Source of the DNA: CAWEQW01 sp963811365
GTDB taxonomy: Bacteria > Actinomycetota > Actinomycetes > Propionibacteriales > Nocardioidaceae
Reading direction: 5' to 3'
DNA: 64,000 bases
NCBI GenBank assembly: GCA_963811365.1
Contig: CAWEQW010000010.1
Span: forward strand, 124,001 to 188,000
The position numbers were made by a program, and so were the translations under genes. Positions 33,266 to 42,741 of this stretch are shown one piece after another; within the stretch, counting starts at the first letter, position 1; each line of letters starts with the position of its first letter. The notes beneath the pieces are model-generated. The model saw only the letters and a program-made list of their open reading frames with translations, did no database searches and was not told where the DNA came from.

Positions 33266-34768
33266 ATGCCGACGACCCGAACCCCTGTACGCCGAGCAGC
33301 GATGGCCGGTCTCACCGCCGGGGCCGCTGCCCTGGCGCTGACCGTGCCCGGAACCGCCGTCGCCGCCTCGGGGCACCGCCCCGCCCCGAAGGTCCGCTCG
33401 GCGGTCGACGTCGCCGGCACGAGCCCGTACCTCGGGCGGCAGTGCAACGTGGCGACGCCGTACTACACCCAGCCCGGTGGCAAGGAGGGCGAGCCGACGA
33501 TCGCCGTGGACCCGCGCCGCCCGCGGCACCGCATCGCCGCGTGGATGGACGCGACCCGGGCGACCGTCGACGTGGCGTACTCCACCGACGGCGGTCGGTC
33601 GTGGCGGACCAGTGCGCCCCGGGGCATCGACGACTGCACCGGCGACTCCTCGCAGGCCTGGGAGGCCTCCGGCGACGTGTGGGTCTCCTTCGGCCCCGAC
33701 GGCAGGGCGTACATGTCCACCCTGACCTGGGCGCACTTCGTCACCCCGCCCGCCACGGGCTACGTCAGCGTCGTGCACGTCCAGACCTCCACGGACGGTG
33801 GCCGGACCTGGTCGGCGCCGGTGTTCCTGGACGGCCGGCACTCGGTCTCGGACAAGCCGATGGTGCTGGCCGACCCTCGGCATCGTGGCGTCGCCTACGA
33901 GATCTGGCGCAACCAGAGCTTCGGCATGCCGGTGGGCGCCCGCGGCGCCACCGAGCTGCTCTTCTCGCGCACCGACGACGGCGGCCGCACCTGGAGCGCC
34001 CCCCGGCACATCGCCGACGGCTCGGACAGCGACTTCTTCGGGTCGCCGCAGGTGTCGGTGCTGAAGAACAAGACGCTGGTGGCCACCACGAGCCTCGGCA
34101 ACGCCTCGGGGGGTGTCGACCTGCTGGCCTACCGGTCGGGCGACGGTGGCCGCACCTGGTCCGGCCCGGTGGTGATCCGCAGCACCACCGACGGAGCGCT
34201 CGCCCCGGTCTGCGGCCAGGGTGTGGCGGGTGCGGACGGCGGATCGAGCGCCGGTCAGCAGACCGTGCTCGGTGGCCGCACCGTCGCCCTCGTCGCGATC
34301 GACGGTGCCGCTGCCGCCGCCGGCCGGGGCGCGCTGGTGCTCAGCACGTCGTCGGACGGCGGGCGGACCTGGCACAACCGGACCGTCGTACGTCGCGACC
34401 GGCCGGTGCTGCTGGCCAGCGTGGCGGCGGGACGAGGACACGCGCTGGGCATGGTCTTCGACGAGATCGACACGGCAGGAGTCACCTGTGCGCCCGACAC
34501 GGTGCCGACCCGCACCCGGCTCCTGGTCTCCCACGACGGCGGCCGGAGCTGGGGCCGGGCGGTCACCATCGGGGCGCCGTGGTGGGACCTCGCCTCCGGG
34601 GCCCGCGGCACAGGGGGTTTCAGCGGCTACTTCGTCGGCGACTACCAGTCACTCGCCGCAGTCCCGGCCGGGTTCACCACGGCCACCGTCCAGGGGCGAG
34701 CGCTGGTGGCCGGCGGGCCGGCCGTCACCGGCGACACCGGCACGGTGGTCGCCACCGTGCGGCGCTGA
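33266..34768 (+). CDS. Secreted BNR/Asp-box repeat protein, sialidase-fold
   Basis: The 500-residue protein has a signal peptide (RRAAMAGLTAGAAALALTV, cleavage near AVAA-SG) and at least six Asp-box repeats of the S-x-D-x-G-x-T/S-W type (STDGGRSW, STDGGRTW, TDDGGRTW, GDGGRTW, SSDGGRTW, SHDGGRSW). This predicts a six-bladed beta-propeller. The arginine triad of true sialidases cannot be placed with confidence, so exo-sialidase activity is unproven. GGAGG precedes the ATG. Confidence 0.8.
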   Translation: MPTTRTPVRRAAMAGLTAGAAALALTVPGTAVAASGHRPAPKVRSAVDVAGTSPYLGRQCNVATPYYTQPGGKEGEPTIAVDPRRPRHRIAAWMDATRATVDVAYSTDGGRSWRTSAPRGIDDCTGDSSQAWEASGDVWVSFGPDGRAYMSTLTWAHFVTPPATGYVSVVHVQTSTDGGRTWSAPVFLDGRHSVSDKPMVLADPRHRGVAYEIWRNQSFGMPVGARGATELLFSRTDDGGRTWSAPRHIADGSDSDFFGSPQVSVLKNKTLVATTSLGNASGGVDLLAYRSGDGGRTWSGPVVIRSTTDGALAPVCGQGVAGADGGSSAGQQTVLGGRTVALVAIDGAAAAAGRGALVLSTSSDGGRTWHNRTVVRRDRPVLLASVAAGRGHALGMVFDEIDTAGVTCAPDTVPTRTRLLVSHDGGRSWGRAVTIGAPWWDLASGARGTGGFSGYFVGDYQSLAAVPAGFTTATVQGRALVAGGPAVTGDTGTVVATVRR

Positions 34769-34824
34769 CCGGCCCGCGACGGCGTCTGCGTTTCAGAAGC
34801 AGCGCGACGCGGTACCTTCCGGAC

Positions 34825-35598
34825 ATGACCACGGCCCACCCCTTCGGTATCGACTTCGGCGGCAGCGGCATCAAGGGCGCCCCCGTGGACATCGAGCGCG
34901 GGGAGTTCGCCGCGGACCGGATCCGCTTCGAGACGCCGGGCAAGGCCAGCCCCGAGAACGTCGCGGACGTGGTCGCCGACCTCGTCGCCGAGGCCGGTGC
35001 GGCCGGGCACCTCCCCGTCGGGATCACGGTTCCCGGGATCGTGCTGCACGGCGTGGTGCGCTCCGCGGCGAACATCGACAAGTCCTGGGTCGGCCGCGAC
35101 GCCGACAAGCTGTTCACCGAGCGCCTGGACCGTCCGGTCTCGGTCCTCAACGACGCCGACGCGGCAGGGCTGGCCGAGGCGAGGTACGGCGCGGCGCGTG
35201 ACCAGTCCGGACTGGTGATCGTCACCACCCTCGGCACGGGCATCGGCTCCGCGCTGGTGCACGACGGCGTCCTCGTGCCGAACTCCGAGCTCGGTCACCT
35301 GGAGATCGACGGCCACGACGCAGAGAGCCGGGCAGCCAACAGCGTGCGCGAGACCGAGGGCCTCTCCTGGAAGCAGTGGGCCAAGGCGCTCACGACGTAC
35401 TACCGGACCGTCGAACGGCTCCTCTCCCCCGACCTGTTCGTCGTCGGTGGCGGCGTCAGCAAGCACGCCGACAAGTTCCTGCCGCTGCTCGACATCGAGA
35501 CCCGCATCATCCCGGCGACGCTCAAGAACACCGCCGGCATCGTCGGTGCCGCGCTGTTCGCCAAGGAGGCGGCGAGCCACCGCACGCTCAGGGCCTGA
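34825..35598 (+). CDS. ppgK: Polyphosphate glucokinase
   Basis: The 257-residue ROK-type kinase phosphorylates glucose using polyphosphate or ATP. The phosphate-binding motif FGIDFGGSGIKGAPVD is at 6-21. GITVPGIV, then LNDADAAGLAEA and TTLGTGIGSALVHDG follow, and GGGVSKHADKFLPLL ends the fold. The family is restricted mainly to actinobacteria. The last 11 bp overlap the convergent alcohol dehydrogenase gene. Confidence 0.92.
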   Translation: MTTAHPFGIDFGGSGIKGAPVDIERGEFAADRIRFETPGKASPENVADVVADLVAEAGAAGHLPVGITVPGIVLHGVVRSAANIDKSWVGRDADKLFTERLDRPVSVLNDADAAGLAEARYGAARDQSGLVIVTTLGTGIGSALVHDGVLVPNSELGHLEIDGHDAESRAANSVRETEGLSWKQWAKALTTYYRTVERLLSPDLFVVGGGVSKHADKFLPLLDIETRIIPATLKNTAGIVGAALFAKEAASHRTLRA

Positions 35599-36609
35599 GG
35601 AGCACCTTGATCGCGCGGCGCTCGTCCATGGCGCGGTAGCCCTCCTCGACCTCGTCGAGCGGGAGGGTCATGTCGAAGACCGGTCCGGGGTCGATCGCGC
35701 CCGAGGTGACCCGCTCGAGCAGGTCGGGCAGGTAGGTCCGCACCGGCGCCATCCCGCCGGCCAGGCCGATGTTCTTGGTGAACATCCGCCGGATCGGCAG
35801 CTCGACGCCGTGCGGCACGCCGACGAAGCCCGACCGTCGAGCCCGGTCGGGCGACCCGGAACGCGGTCTGCATCGCCGGGTCGGTGCCGACACACTCCAG
35901 GACCGCGTCCGCGCCGACGCCCTCGGTGAGCTCGAGGACGCGCTGCTCCGCCCTCCTCGCCGCGCTCGGCGACGATGTCGGTGGCGCCGAAGAGCTGGGC
36001 GATCTTCTGGCGCGTCTCGTGGCGGGACATCGCGATGACCCGCTCGGCCCCGAGCTGCTGCGGCCGCCAGGACGCCGCAGAGTCCGACGGCGCCGTCGCC
36101 GACGACGACCGCGGTGTCGCCCGGCCGGACGCCGGCGGCGACCGCGGCGTGCCAGCCGGTGGCCATCACGTCGGAGAGCGTCAGCAGCGACGGCATCAGG
36201 GCGGCGTCGGGCATGCCGTCGGTCTTCACCAGGCTGCCCTCGGCCTGGGTGCACCATGGCGTACTCGCCCTGGCCGCCGACGGTGAAGCCCTGGTGCTGG
36301 CACGCCGAGGTGATCCCGGCGGTGCAGTGCGGGCAGGTGTTGTCGCAGTGCACGAACGGCACGATCACGAAGTCGCCCGGGGCGAACGAGTGCACCTCGG
36401 AGCCGACCTCCTCGATCACGCCGACCATCTCGTGGCCGATCGGTCGACCGGGCGTGATGGGGTTCTCGCCGCGGTAGGGCCACAGGTCCGAGCCGCAGAT
36501 GCAGCCCGCGGCGACCTTGACGAGCGCCGTCGGTGGGCGCCTCGATCGGCGGGACCGGGCGGTCCTCGAGGCGGATGTCACGGGGGCCATGGATCGTGGT
36601 GACGCGCAT
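35588..36609 (-). pseudogene. Zinc-dependent alcohol dehydrogenase, multiply frameshifted
   Basis: The medium-chain dehydrogenase pieces cover a full protein: MRVTTIHGPRDIRLEDRPVP, AAGCICGSDLWPYRGE with catalytic zinc Cys, GHEMVGVIEEVGSEV, the structural zinc loop HCDNTCPHCTAGITSACQ, VVVGDGAVGLCGVLAA, ECVGTDPAMQTAF and a C-terminal MDERRAIKVLL. The frame breaks near 36527, 36250, 36062, 35950 and 35840. Several breaks are a single extra base. The residues kept across the breaks suggest a working gene with sequence errors. It is divergent from the XRE-MurA gene. Confidence 0.78.
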
Positions 36610-36743
36610 GCTCGCCATGGTAGGCAGGCAGGTCTGGTCTTCCCACGACGGACCTGCACTCCCCACGAGGTGTACGTCGTGGGCAGGGTCGGTTGCCCTG
36701 CATCCCATGGTGAACCTCCCCCGACCGTGTCGCTGCGTTGCGG

Positions 36744-36761
36744 TATCTCATATCTGAGATA
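36744..36761. promoter_or_regulatory. Dyad TATCTCA-N4-TGAGATA over the XRE-MurA promoter
   Basis: Perfect 7-bp arms (36744-36750 and 36755-36761) lie 10 bp before the GTG at 36772. GATATT at 36758-36763 could be the -10, which gives a leaderless transcript and an operator overlapping the polymerase site. The XRE domain encoded just downstream is the obvious candidate ligand, so autorepression is inferred. Confidence 0.65.
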
Positions 36762-36771
36762 TTGTGCGGGG

Positions 36772-38303
36772 GTGAGTGAGGACTACTTGGCCCGGATCGG
36801 CAACCTGATCCGTGACGCCCGCAAGCACCGCGGCTGGACCCAGCCCCAGCTCGCCGACGTGCTGAACACCAGCCAGAGCGCCGTCAACCGCATCGAGCGC
36901 GGCCACCAGAACCTGAGCCTGGAGATGCTCGCCCGCATCGGCGAGGCGCTCGACTCGGAGATCGTCTCCCTCGGCGGCGGCCCCGCGCACCTGCGCGTCA
37001 TCGGTCCGACGACGCTGTCGGGCAGCATCGACGTCAAGTCCTCGAAGAACGCCGGCGTCGCGCTGCTGTGCGCGTCGCTGCTCAACCGCGGCCGCACCAC
37101 GCTGCGCAGGGTCGCCCGGATCGAGGAGGTCAACCGGCTCCTCGAGGTGCTGCAACAGCATCGGCGTGCAGACCCGCTGGCTCAACGACGACAACGACCT
37201 CGAGATCGTCCCGCCGGCCGAGCTCGACCTCGGGCGCATCGACGCCGAGGCCGCCCGGCGTACCCGCTCGATCATCATGTTCCTCGGCCCGCTGATGCAC
37301 CGCGAGGACACCTTCGAGCTGCCGTACGCCGGCGGCTGCGACCTCGGCACCCGCACCGTCGAGCCGCACATGGCGGCGCTGCGGCCGTTCGGCCTGGAGG
37401 TGAAGGCCACCGAGGGCAGCTACCACGCGACCGTGAACCGGGCGATCAGCCCCGAGCGCCCGATCGTGCTCACCGAGCGCGGCGACACCGTCACCGAGAA
37501 CGCCCTGCTCGCGGCCGCCCGCCGGCACGGCGTCACGGTGATCCGCAACGCCAGCCCGAACTACATGGTCCAGGACCTCTGCTTCTACCTGCAGAAGCTC
37601 GGCGTCGCGCATCGAGGGCATCGGCACCACCACCCTGGCCGTGCACGGCTCGCCGCGCATCGACGTCGACGTCGACTACGCGCCCTCGCGAGGACCCGAT
37701 CGAGGCGATGTCGCTGCTGGCCGCGGCGATCGTCACCGAGTCGGAGATCACCATCCGGCGGGTGCCGATCGAGTTCCTCGAGATCGAGCTCGCGCTGCTG
37801 GAGGAGATGGGCTTCGACTACGACGCGCAGCCGAGGAGTACGTCGCGGCCAACGGGCACACCCGCCTGGTCGACCTCACCACCCGGGTGTCGCAGCTGCA
37901 CGCGCCGCATCGACAAGATCCACCCGATGCCGTTCCCGGGCCTCAACATCGACAACCTGCCGTTCTTCGCGGTGATCGCCGCGGTCGCCGAGGGGCAGAC
38001 CCTGCTGCACGACTGGGTCTACGAGAACCGCGCGATCTACCTCACCGAGCTGACCAAGCTCGGCGCCCGGTCAAGCTGCTCGACCCGCACCGGGTGATGA
38101 TCGAGGGCCCGACGCGCTGGTCCGGCGCCGAGATCGTCTGCCCGCCGGCGCTGCGCCCGGCCGTGGTCATCCTGCTGGCGATGCTGGCCTCGAAGGGCAC
38201 CTCGGTGCTGCGGTCGGTCTACGTGATCAACCGCGGCTACGAGGACCTGGCGAGCGGCTCAACCAGCTCGGGCGCCAGCATCGAGACCTTCCGCGACATC
38301 TGA
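36772..38303 (+). pseudogene. XRE-type HTH fused to UDP-GlcNAc 1-carboxyvinyltransferase (MurA-like), frameshifted
   Basis: The start is GTG 36772. Residues 1-60 form an XRE helix-turn-helix (LIRDARKHRGWTQPQLADVLNTSQSAVNRIERG). From about residue 70 the EPSP-synthase fold of MurA begins (LSGSIDVKSSKNAGVALLCASLL), with the active-site Cys in PYAGGCDLGTRTVEPH. The end is ASIETFRDI. At least seven 1-bp shifts occur, near 37153, 37606, 37688, 37830, 37905, 38070 and 38252-38267. MurA makes the first committed peptidoglycan precursor; whether this fusion is enzyme, regulator or both is unknown. I recall similar fused proteins in Streptomyces databases. Confidence 0.8.
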
Positions 38304-38321
38304 GCGGTCCGCGGGCGCCGG

Positions 38322-38595
38322 TCAGCCGAAGAGCGTCTCCATCTAGGGCGCGCGCGGTGCTGCCGGCGGCGGGGGCGCGGTCATGTCGGCGGTGATCCGC
38401 GGCAGCGGCTCGGTGTTCTGGCCGGCGTTGCGCGTGCCAGTCGTTCTCGGCCTCGATGAGCGCCCCGAGGTCGGCGCGCGCGAGGAAGACGCCCGTCGCA
38501 GCGTCACGGGCACTGGTCGACCTGGCGGTCCCCGACCGCGCGCGCGCTCGTCCATCGTCGACGCCGCAGCTGCGGACAGCGTCATGCTCCTCCAT
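38322..38595 (-). pseudogene. Small hypothetical protein, probably frameshifted
   Basis: A conserved-looking core FLARADLGALIEAENDW, then a Pro/Ala-rich tail, can be read on the minus strand. Pieces in different frames suggest a protein of about 90 residues starting at ATG 38595 and ending at a TGA on 38322-38324. No family is recognised. The surrounding indel-rich sequence prevents a reliable model. Confidence 0.3.
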
Positions 38596-38638
38596 GCCTC
38601 CGACCGTACTCCTGCCGCCGCGCGGGGATACTGCACGC

Positions 38639-39454
38639 GTGACGCGACCGCGGACCGGGTTCCCGTTCCTCGACGCTGTCTCGACCAGCCGGGGTCGGTG
38701 CTCGCCTTCGCCCACCGCGGCGGCGCCTACCACCCCGAGATCGAGGGCCTGGAGAACACCCTGGCCGCGTTCCGGCACGCCGTGGACCTCGGCTACCGCT
38801 ACCTCGAGACCGACGTGCACGCCACCCGCGACGGCGTGCTGCTGGCCTTCCACGACGCCGCCCTGGACCGGGTGACCGACATCGCCGGGCAGCATCGCGG
38901 ACCTCGACGTCGCCGAGGTGCGCGCACGCCGTGATCGGCGGCGCGGGAGCAGATGCCGACGCTGGCCGAGCTGTTCGAGGCGTTCCCCGAGGCGCGGTTC
39001 AACATCGACCTCAAGTCCGACGCCGCGGTGCGCGCCGCTCGCCGACGCTCGTCCCGGCACCGGGGCCTGACGACCGGGTCTGCGTCGGCTCGTTCTCGCA
39101 GCGACGGATTCGGCGGTTCCGGCGGCTCTGGCGGGCACGGGTGGCCACCTCGGCCGCCCCGCTCGAGATCGCCGCGTTCCGGGTCCTGCCCGGCGCGCGG
39201 CTGACCGGCGCGCTCGCGCGCGGTCCGGCGCGGCGCTCCAGGTCCCGCACCGTCGCGGCCGGCTGACCATGTCACCGCGGGCTCGTCCGCCGGGCGCACG
39301 CCGCCGGCCTGCACGTCCACGTGTGGACCGTCGACGACCCGGCCGAGATGCACGAGCTGCTCGACCTGGGCGTCGACGGCTGATGACCGACCGGACCGAC
39401 CTGCTCACGCGAGGTGCTCGTCGAGCGCGGCCAATGGAGGGACCAGGTGGATGA
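38639..39454 (+). pseudogene. Glycerophosphodiester phosphodiesterase, frameshifted
   Basis: GTG 38639 starts TRPRTGFPFLDA. After a shift near 38685, the GDPD catalytic motif appears as FAHRGGAYHPE, with ENTLAAFRHAVDLGYRYLETDVHATRDGVLLAFHD. MPTLAELFEAFPEARFNIDLKSD and GLHVHVWTVDDPAEMHELLDLGVDG mark the rest of the TIM barrel. Further shifts lie near 38892, 39030, 39230 and 39385. The enzyme hydrolyses glycerophosphodiesters to glycerol-3-phosphate and alcohol. The end is set at the TGA that overlaps the MFS gene start. Confidence 0.75.
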
Positions 39455-40850
39455 GCAGACCACCGAGCGGCGTCGCCGACCTCGAGCCGCTCGAGCGCGC
39501 GCGGGAGCAGCGCGCCTGGTACTGGTACGACTGGGCCAACTCCGCGTACGTGACCACATCGCCACGGTGCTGTTCGCGCCGTACCTGACCTCGGTCGCCG
39601 AGCAGGCCGCCTGCGGCTTCGTCGGCACGACGGACCGGCCCGTGCACGCGCGGACCTCACGTGCTCGGCGTCTCGGTCTCGCCCGGCTCGCTGGTGTTCT
39701 ACGTCGTCACGCGTCGCGACGATCGTCTCGGCGCTGGTCCTGCCGGTCGTCGGCGCGGCCGCCGACCGCTCGGCGCGCAAGAAGCACGCTCATGGCCGGC
39801 TTCGCCTGGGTCGGGCAGCGCGCGGCGGCGCTGATGTTCTTCGTGACCGGGTCGAACTGGCAGCTCGGCGCGCTGCTGCTGTTCGTCGCCAACATCTGCC
39901 TCGGCTCCTCCCTGGTCGTGTACGACGCGATCCTGTGCGAGATCGCCGACCCGGACGAGCGCGACCGGGTCTCCTCGCGCGGCTGGGCGCTGGGCTACCT
40001 CGGCGGCGGGCTGCTGCTGGCGCGTGAACCTCGGCGTGGTCACCGTCGCACGAAGCCTCGGGCTCGTCGACCGGGATGGCGGTGCGGATCAGCCTGCTCT
40101 CGGCGGCGCGTGTGGTGGGCGGGGTTCACGCGTGATCCCCTACCTCGGGATCCGCGACCGCGCCGCCGGTCGGCGGTCGTGCCCGAGCGAGGGCGGCCTG
40201 GTGCGGCAGAGCTTCGGGCAGCTGTTCGCGACGCTGCGCGACATGCGCAACTACCCGGTGACGCTGACCTTCCTGGTCGCCTACCTGTTCTACAACGACG
40301 GCATCCAGACCGTGATCGCGTCGGCCTCGGTGTACGGCGACGAAGCAGCTCGGCTTCGGGACCTCCGTGCTGATCGCCACGATCCTGCTGGTCCAGTTCG
40401 TCGCGTTCGCCGGCGCGCTGCTGTTCGGCCGGCTCGCGGGGCGGTTCGGCAGCCGCCGGGTGATCCTGGCCGGGCTGGTGATCTGGATGCTCGTGGTGAC
40501 GGCTGGCGCTGTCATGCCCGCCAAGCAGACTGCTGCTCTTCCTGGCGCTCGCCGTCGCGCATCGGCCTGGTGCTGGGCGGCACCCAGGCGCTGTCCCGGT
40601 CGTTCTTCAGCCTGCTGATCCCCCGCGGGCGCGAGGCGGAGTACTTCATCCTGTACCAGGCGTGCGAGCGCGGGCACCTAGCTGGCTCGGCACGCTGGTC
40701 TTCGGCCTGGTGCACCAGTGACCGACTCCTACCGGCCCGGCGATCTTCGCGCTGATGCTGTTCTTCGTCGGTCGGCGGGCTCCTGCTGGCCGGGTGGACG
40801 CCGAGCGAGGCATCCGCGAGGCGGGGAACCAGGTTCCGGCCGTCGTCTGA
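39451..40850 (+). pseudogene. MFS transporter, UMF1-like, frameshifted
   Basis: ATG 39451 follows GGAGGG (39436-39441). The start RAWYWYDWANSAY is typical of the UMF1 / autophagy-related-22-like MFS family. Membrane segments LMFFVTGSNWQLGALLLFVANICLGSSLV, GWALGYLGGGLLL and the later LFGRLAGRFGSRRVILAGLV are recognisable in different frames. The TGA at 40848-40850 ends EAGNQVPAVV. At least six indels are needed to restore one frame. The transported substrate is unknown. Confidence 0.75.
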
Positions 40851-40933
40851 GCCGCGCTCGCGAGCCGCGTGCACGTGCGGCGACGCAGGGGTGCACACTG
40901 GGCTCAGGAGACAGCACGGATCCCCCCGACCCG

Positions 40934-40959
40934 GGAATTGTTCGGGTGCCCGGCCCGTT
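40934..40959 (+). promoter_or_regulatory. SigR-type promoter upstream of rbpA
   Basis: GGAAT (40934-40938) and GTT (40957-40959) are spaced by exactly 18 bp, matching the SigR consensus GGAAT-N18-GTT. In Streptomyces coelicolor, rbpA is a known SigR (disulfide stress) target, so conservation of this link is expected. Confidence 0.75.
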
Positions 40960-41049
40960 GAGGATCCGTGGAGGACGGCTCCGACGGCCTAGGCTGGTCG
41001 GCCGCGCCGTCTCGCACACATCACGGGGAACCAGTACAGGAGGTGGCTC

Positions 41050-41435
41050 ATGGGAGAGCGCACACTGCGCGGCGCCCGCCTCGGGGGCCAGAGCTTCGAG
41101 GACGAGCGCGGCATCGAGTTCGCGGCTCGCCAGCAGGTCGGCTACGTGTGCCCCCAGGGCCACGAGTTCGAGATCACGATGTCCGTCGAGGCCGACGTCC
41201 CGGCGATCTGGGAGTGCCCGCGCTGCGGGGCCGAGGCGCTGAGCAAGGACGGCACGAGCCCGAGGCCAAGGCCGAGAAGCCGGCGCGCACGCACTGGGAC
41301 ATGCTGCTCGAGCGCCGCTCGATCAGCGAGCTCGAGGACATCCTCACCGAGCGCCTCGAGCTGCTGCGCGGCGGCGAGATCGGCCCCGCCCACCTGCACC
41401 GGGCGTCCGCCAAGAAGAAGCAGAAGAGCGCCTGA
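41050..41435 (+). pseudogene. rbpA: RNA polymerase-binding protein RbpA, with one frameshift
   Basis: ATG 41050 follows AGGAGG. The sequence GERTLRGARLGGQSFEDERGIEFAARQ is followed by the zinc-binding core CPQGHEFEITMSVEADVPAIWECPRCGAEAL. After a single missing base near 41256, the sigma-interaction region continues in another frame: THWDMLLERRSISELEDILTERLELLR. RbpA binds RNA polymerase and the principal sigma factor and is essential or nearly so in actinobacteria. The frameshift is therefore almost certainly a sequence error. Confidence 0.9.
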
Positions 41436-41446
41436 CGGCAGCCCGC

Positions 41447-41936
41447 TCAGTCGACGACCTCGCCCTGGACCACGGAGTCTGGTCCGGGGCGCTGTCGTGT
41501 CCGGGGGCCGTCCCGTCGTCCCGGCTGCTGTCGTCCCGGCCGTCGTCGCGGGACCGGATGCCGACCCGGCGGGCCAGCGCACCGAGGACAGCCGCCGCGC
41601 GACCGGCCGGGTGAACGGCAGGATCAGGAACGACGCCGACCACGTCGGTGACGAAGCCCGGCGTGAGCAGCAGCGTGCCGCCGACCAGGATCAGCGCGCC
41701 GTCGGCCAGCTCGCGGTGCGGCATCCGGCCCTCACGCAGCGTCTCCTGCAGCGCGCGCCAGGCGCGCCGCCCTCGTGCTTGACCAGCCAGCGCCGAGGAG
41801 GCTGTCGCGCGAGCAGCAGCAGCAGCGTCCACCCGGCGCCGATGACCTGGCCGACCTGGATCAGCACGTAGATCTCGACGATGGGCAGCACGACGAAGAC
41901 CAGCGCCAGCACCCACCAGGGCATCCACCGTCTCAT
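41447..41936 (-). pseudogene. FxsA-family membrane protein, frameshifted
   Basis: ATG 41936 overlaps the dpm stop (ATGA). RRWMPWWVLALVFVVLPIVEIYVLIQVGQVIGAGWTLL gives the first two FxsA membrane segments. ETLREGRMPHRELADGALILVGGTLLLTPGFVTD is the family signature. Indels near 41805-41780 and 41640-41590 break the frame, and the end reads VVQGEVVD in the corrected frame. FxsA was first described as a phage exclusion suppressor in E. coli; its cellular role is unclear. Confidence 0.78.
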
Positions 41937-42741
41937 CGCGTCGCTCCTCGTGCCCGGGGCCGCGCCCGGGTCCTCATCCTCGACAGTACGTCGCGCACCT
42001 GGTGCCGGCGCTCCCTGAGGCCCCACGCGGTGATCAGGGCCAGCGACTCGGTGGCGACTGACGGTTCATCTTCGACTCGCCACGCACCCTCTCGACGAAC
42101 TGGATCGGCACCTCCACGACCCGCAGCCCGGCCTGGACGGTGCGCCACACGAGGTCGGTCTGGAAGCAGTAGCCGACCGACTGCACCGCCGCGAGGTCGA
42201 TCCGCTCCAGTGTGCCGCGCCGGAACAGCCGGTAGCCACCGGTCACGTCCCGCACCGGGATCCCGAGCAGCGCTCGGGCGTAGGCGTTGCCGCCCACGGA
42301 GAGCGCCCTGCGGTACGCCGGCCAGTTGACCACGCTGCCGCCCGGCACCCAGCGGGAGCCCAGCACCAGGTCGGCGTCGGCCAGCGCCGCGAGCAGCCGG
42401 GGAAGCTGCTCGGGCTGGTGGGAGCCGTCGGCGTCCATCTCCCCGATGACGTCGTACCCCTGCTCCAGCACGACCTCGAAGCCGGCGAGGTAGGCGGCCC
42501 CGAGCCCGGCCTTGGCGGTGCGGTGCAGCACAGACACCTGGCCGTCGGCCGCGGCGAGCTCGTCGGCGAGCCGCCCCGTGCCGTCCGGTGAGCCGTCGTC
42601 GACGACGAGCACGTCGGCCACCGGCAGCGCCGTGCGCACCCGCTCCACGATCCAGGCGAGGTTGTCCCGCTCGTTGTAGGTCGGGATGACGATCACGATC
42701 CGGCGGAGGTCTTCGGGTCCGGCCGCAGAGGTGGGGCTCAT
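41933..42741 (-). pseudogene. Polyprenol-phosphate mannosyltransferase (Dpm/Ppm1-like), one frameshift near the 3' end
   Basis: ATG 42741 overlaps the lnt stop. The GT2 fold shows IVIVIPTYNERDNLAWIVERV, VLVVDDGSPDGTG, IGEMDADGSHQPEQLP and DVTGGYRLFRR. It transfers mannose from GDP-mannose to polyprenol phosphate for lipoglycans and protein mannosylation. One missing base near 42062 separates the last 40 residues (SVATESLALITAWGLRER). In mycobacteria the Lnt and Ppm activities are fused or adjacent; here they are translationally coupled. Confidence 0.88.

Noticed and set aside
32040..42070. Genuine pseudogene island
   Set aside because: The density of simple 1-bp shifts, the hit on rbpA and otherwise full conservation argue for sequence error; the genes are still labelled disrupted as read.
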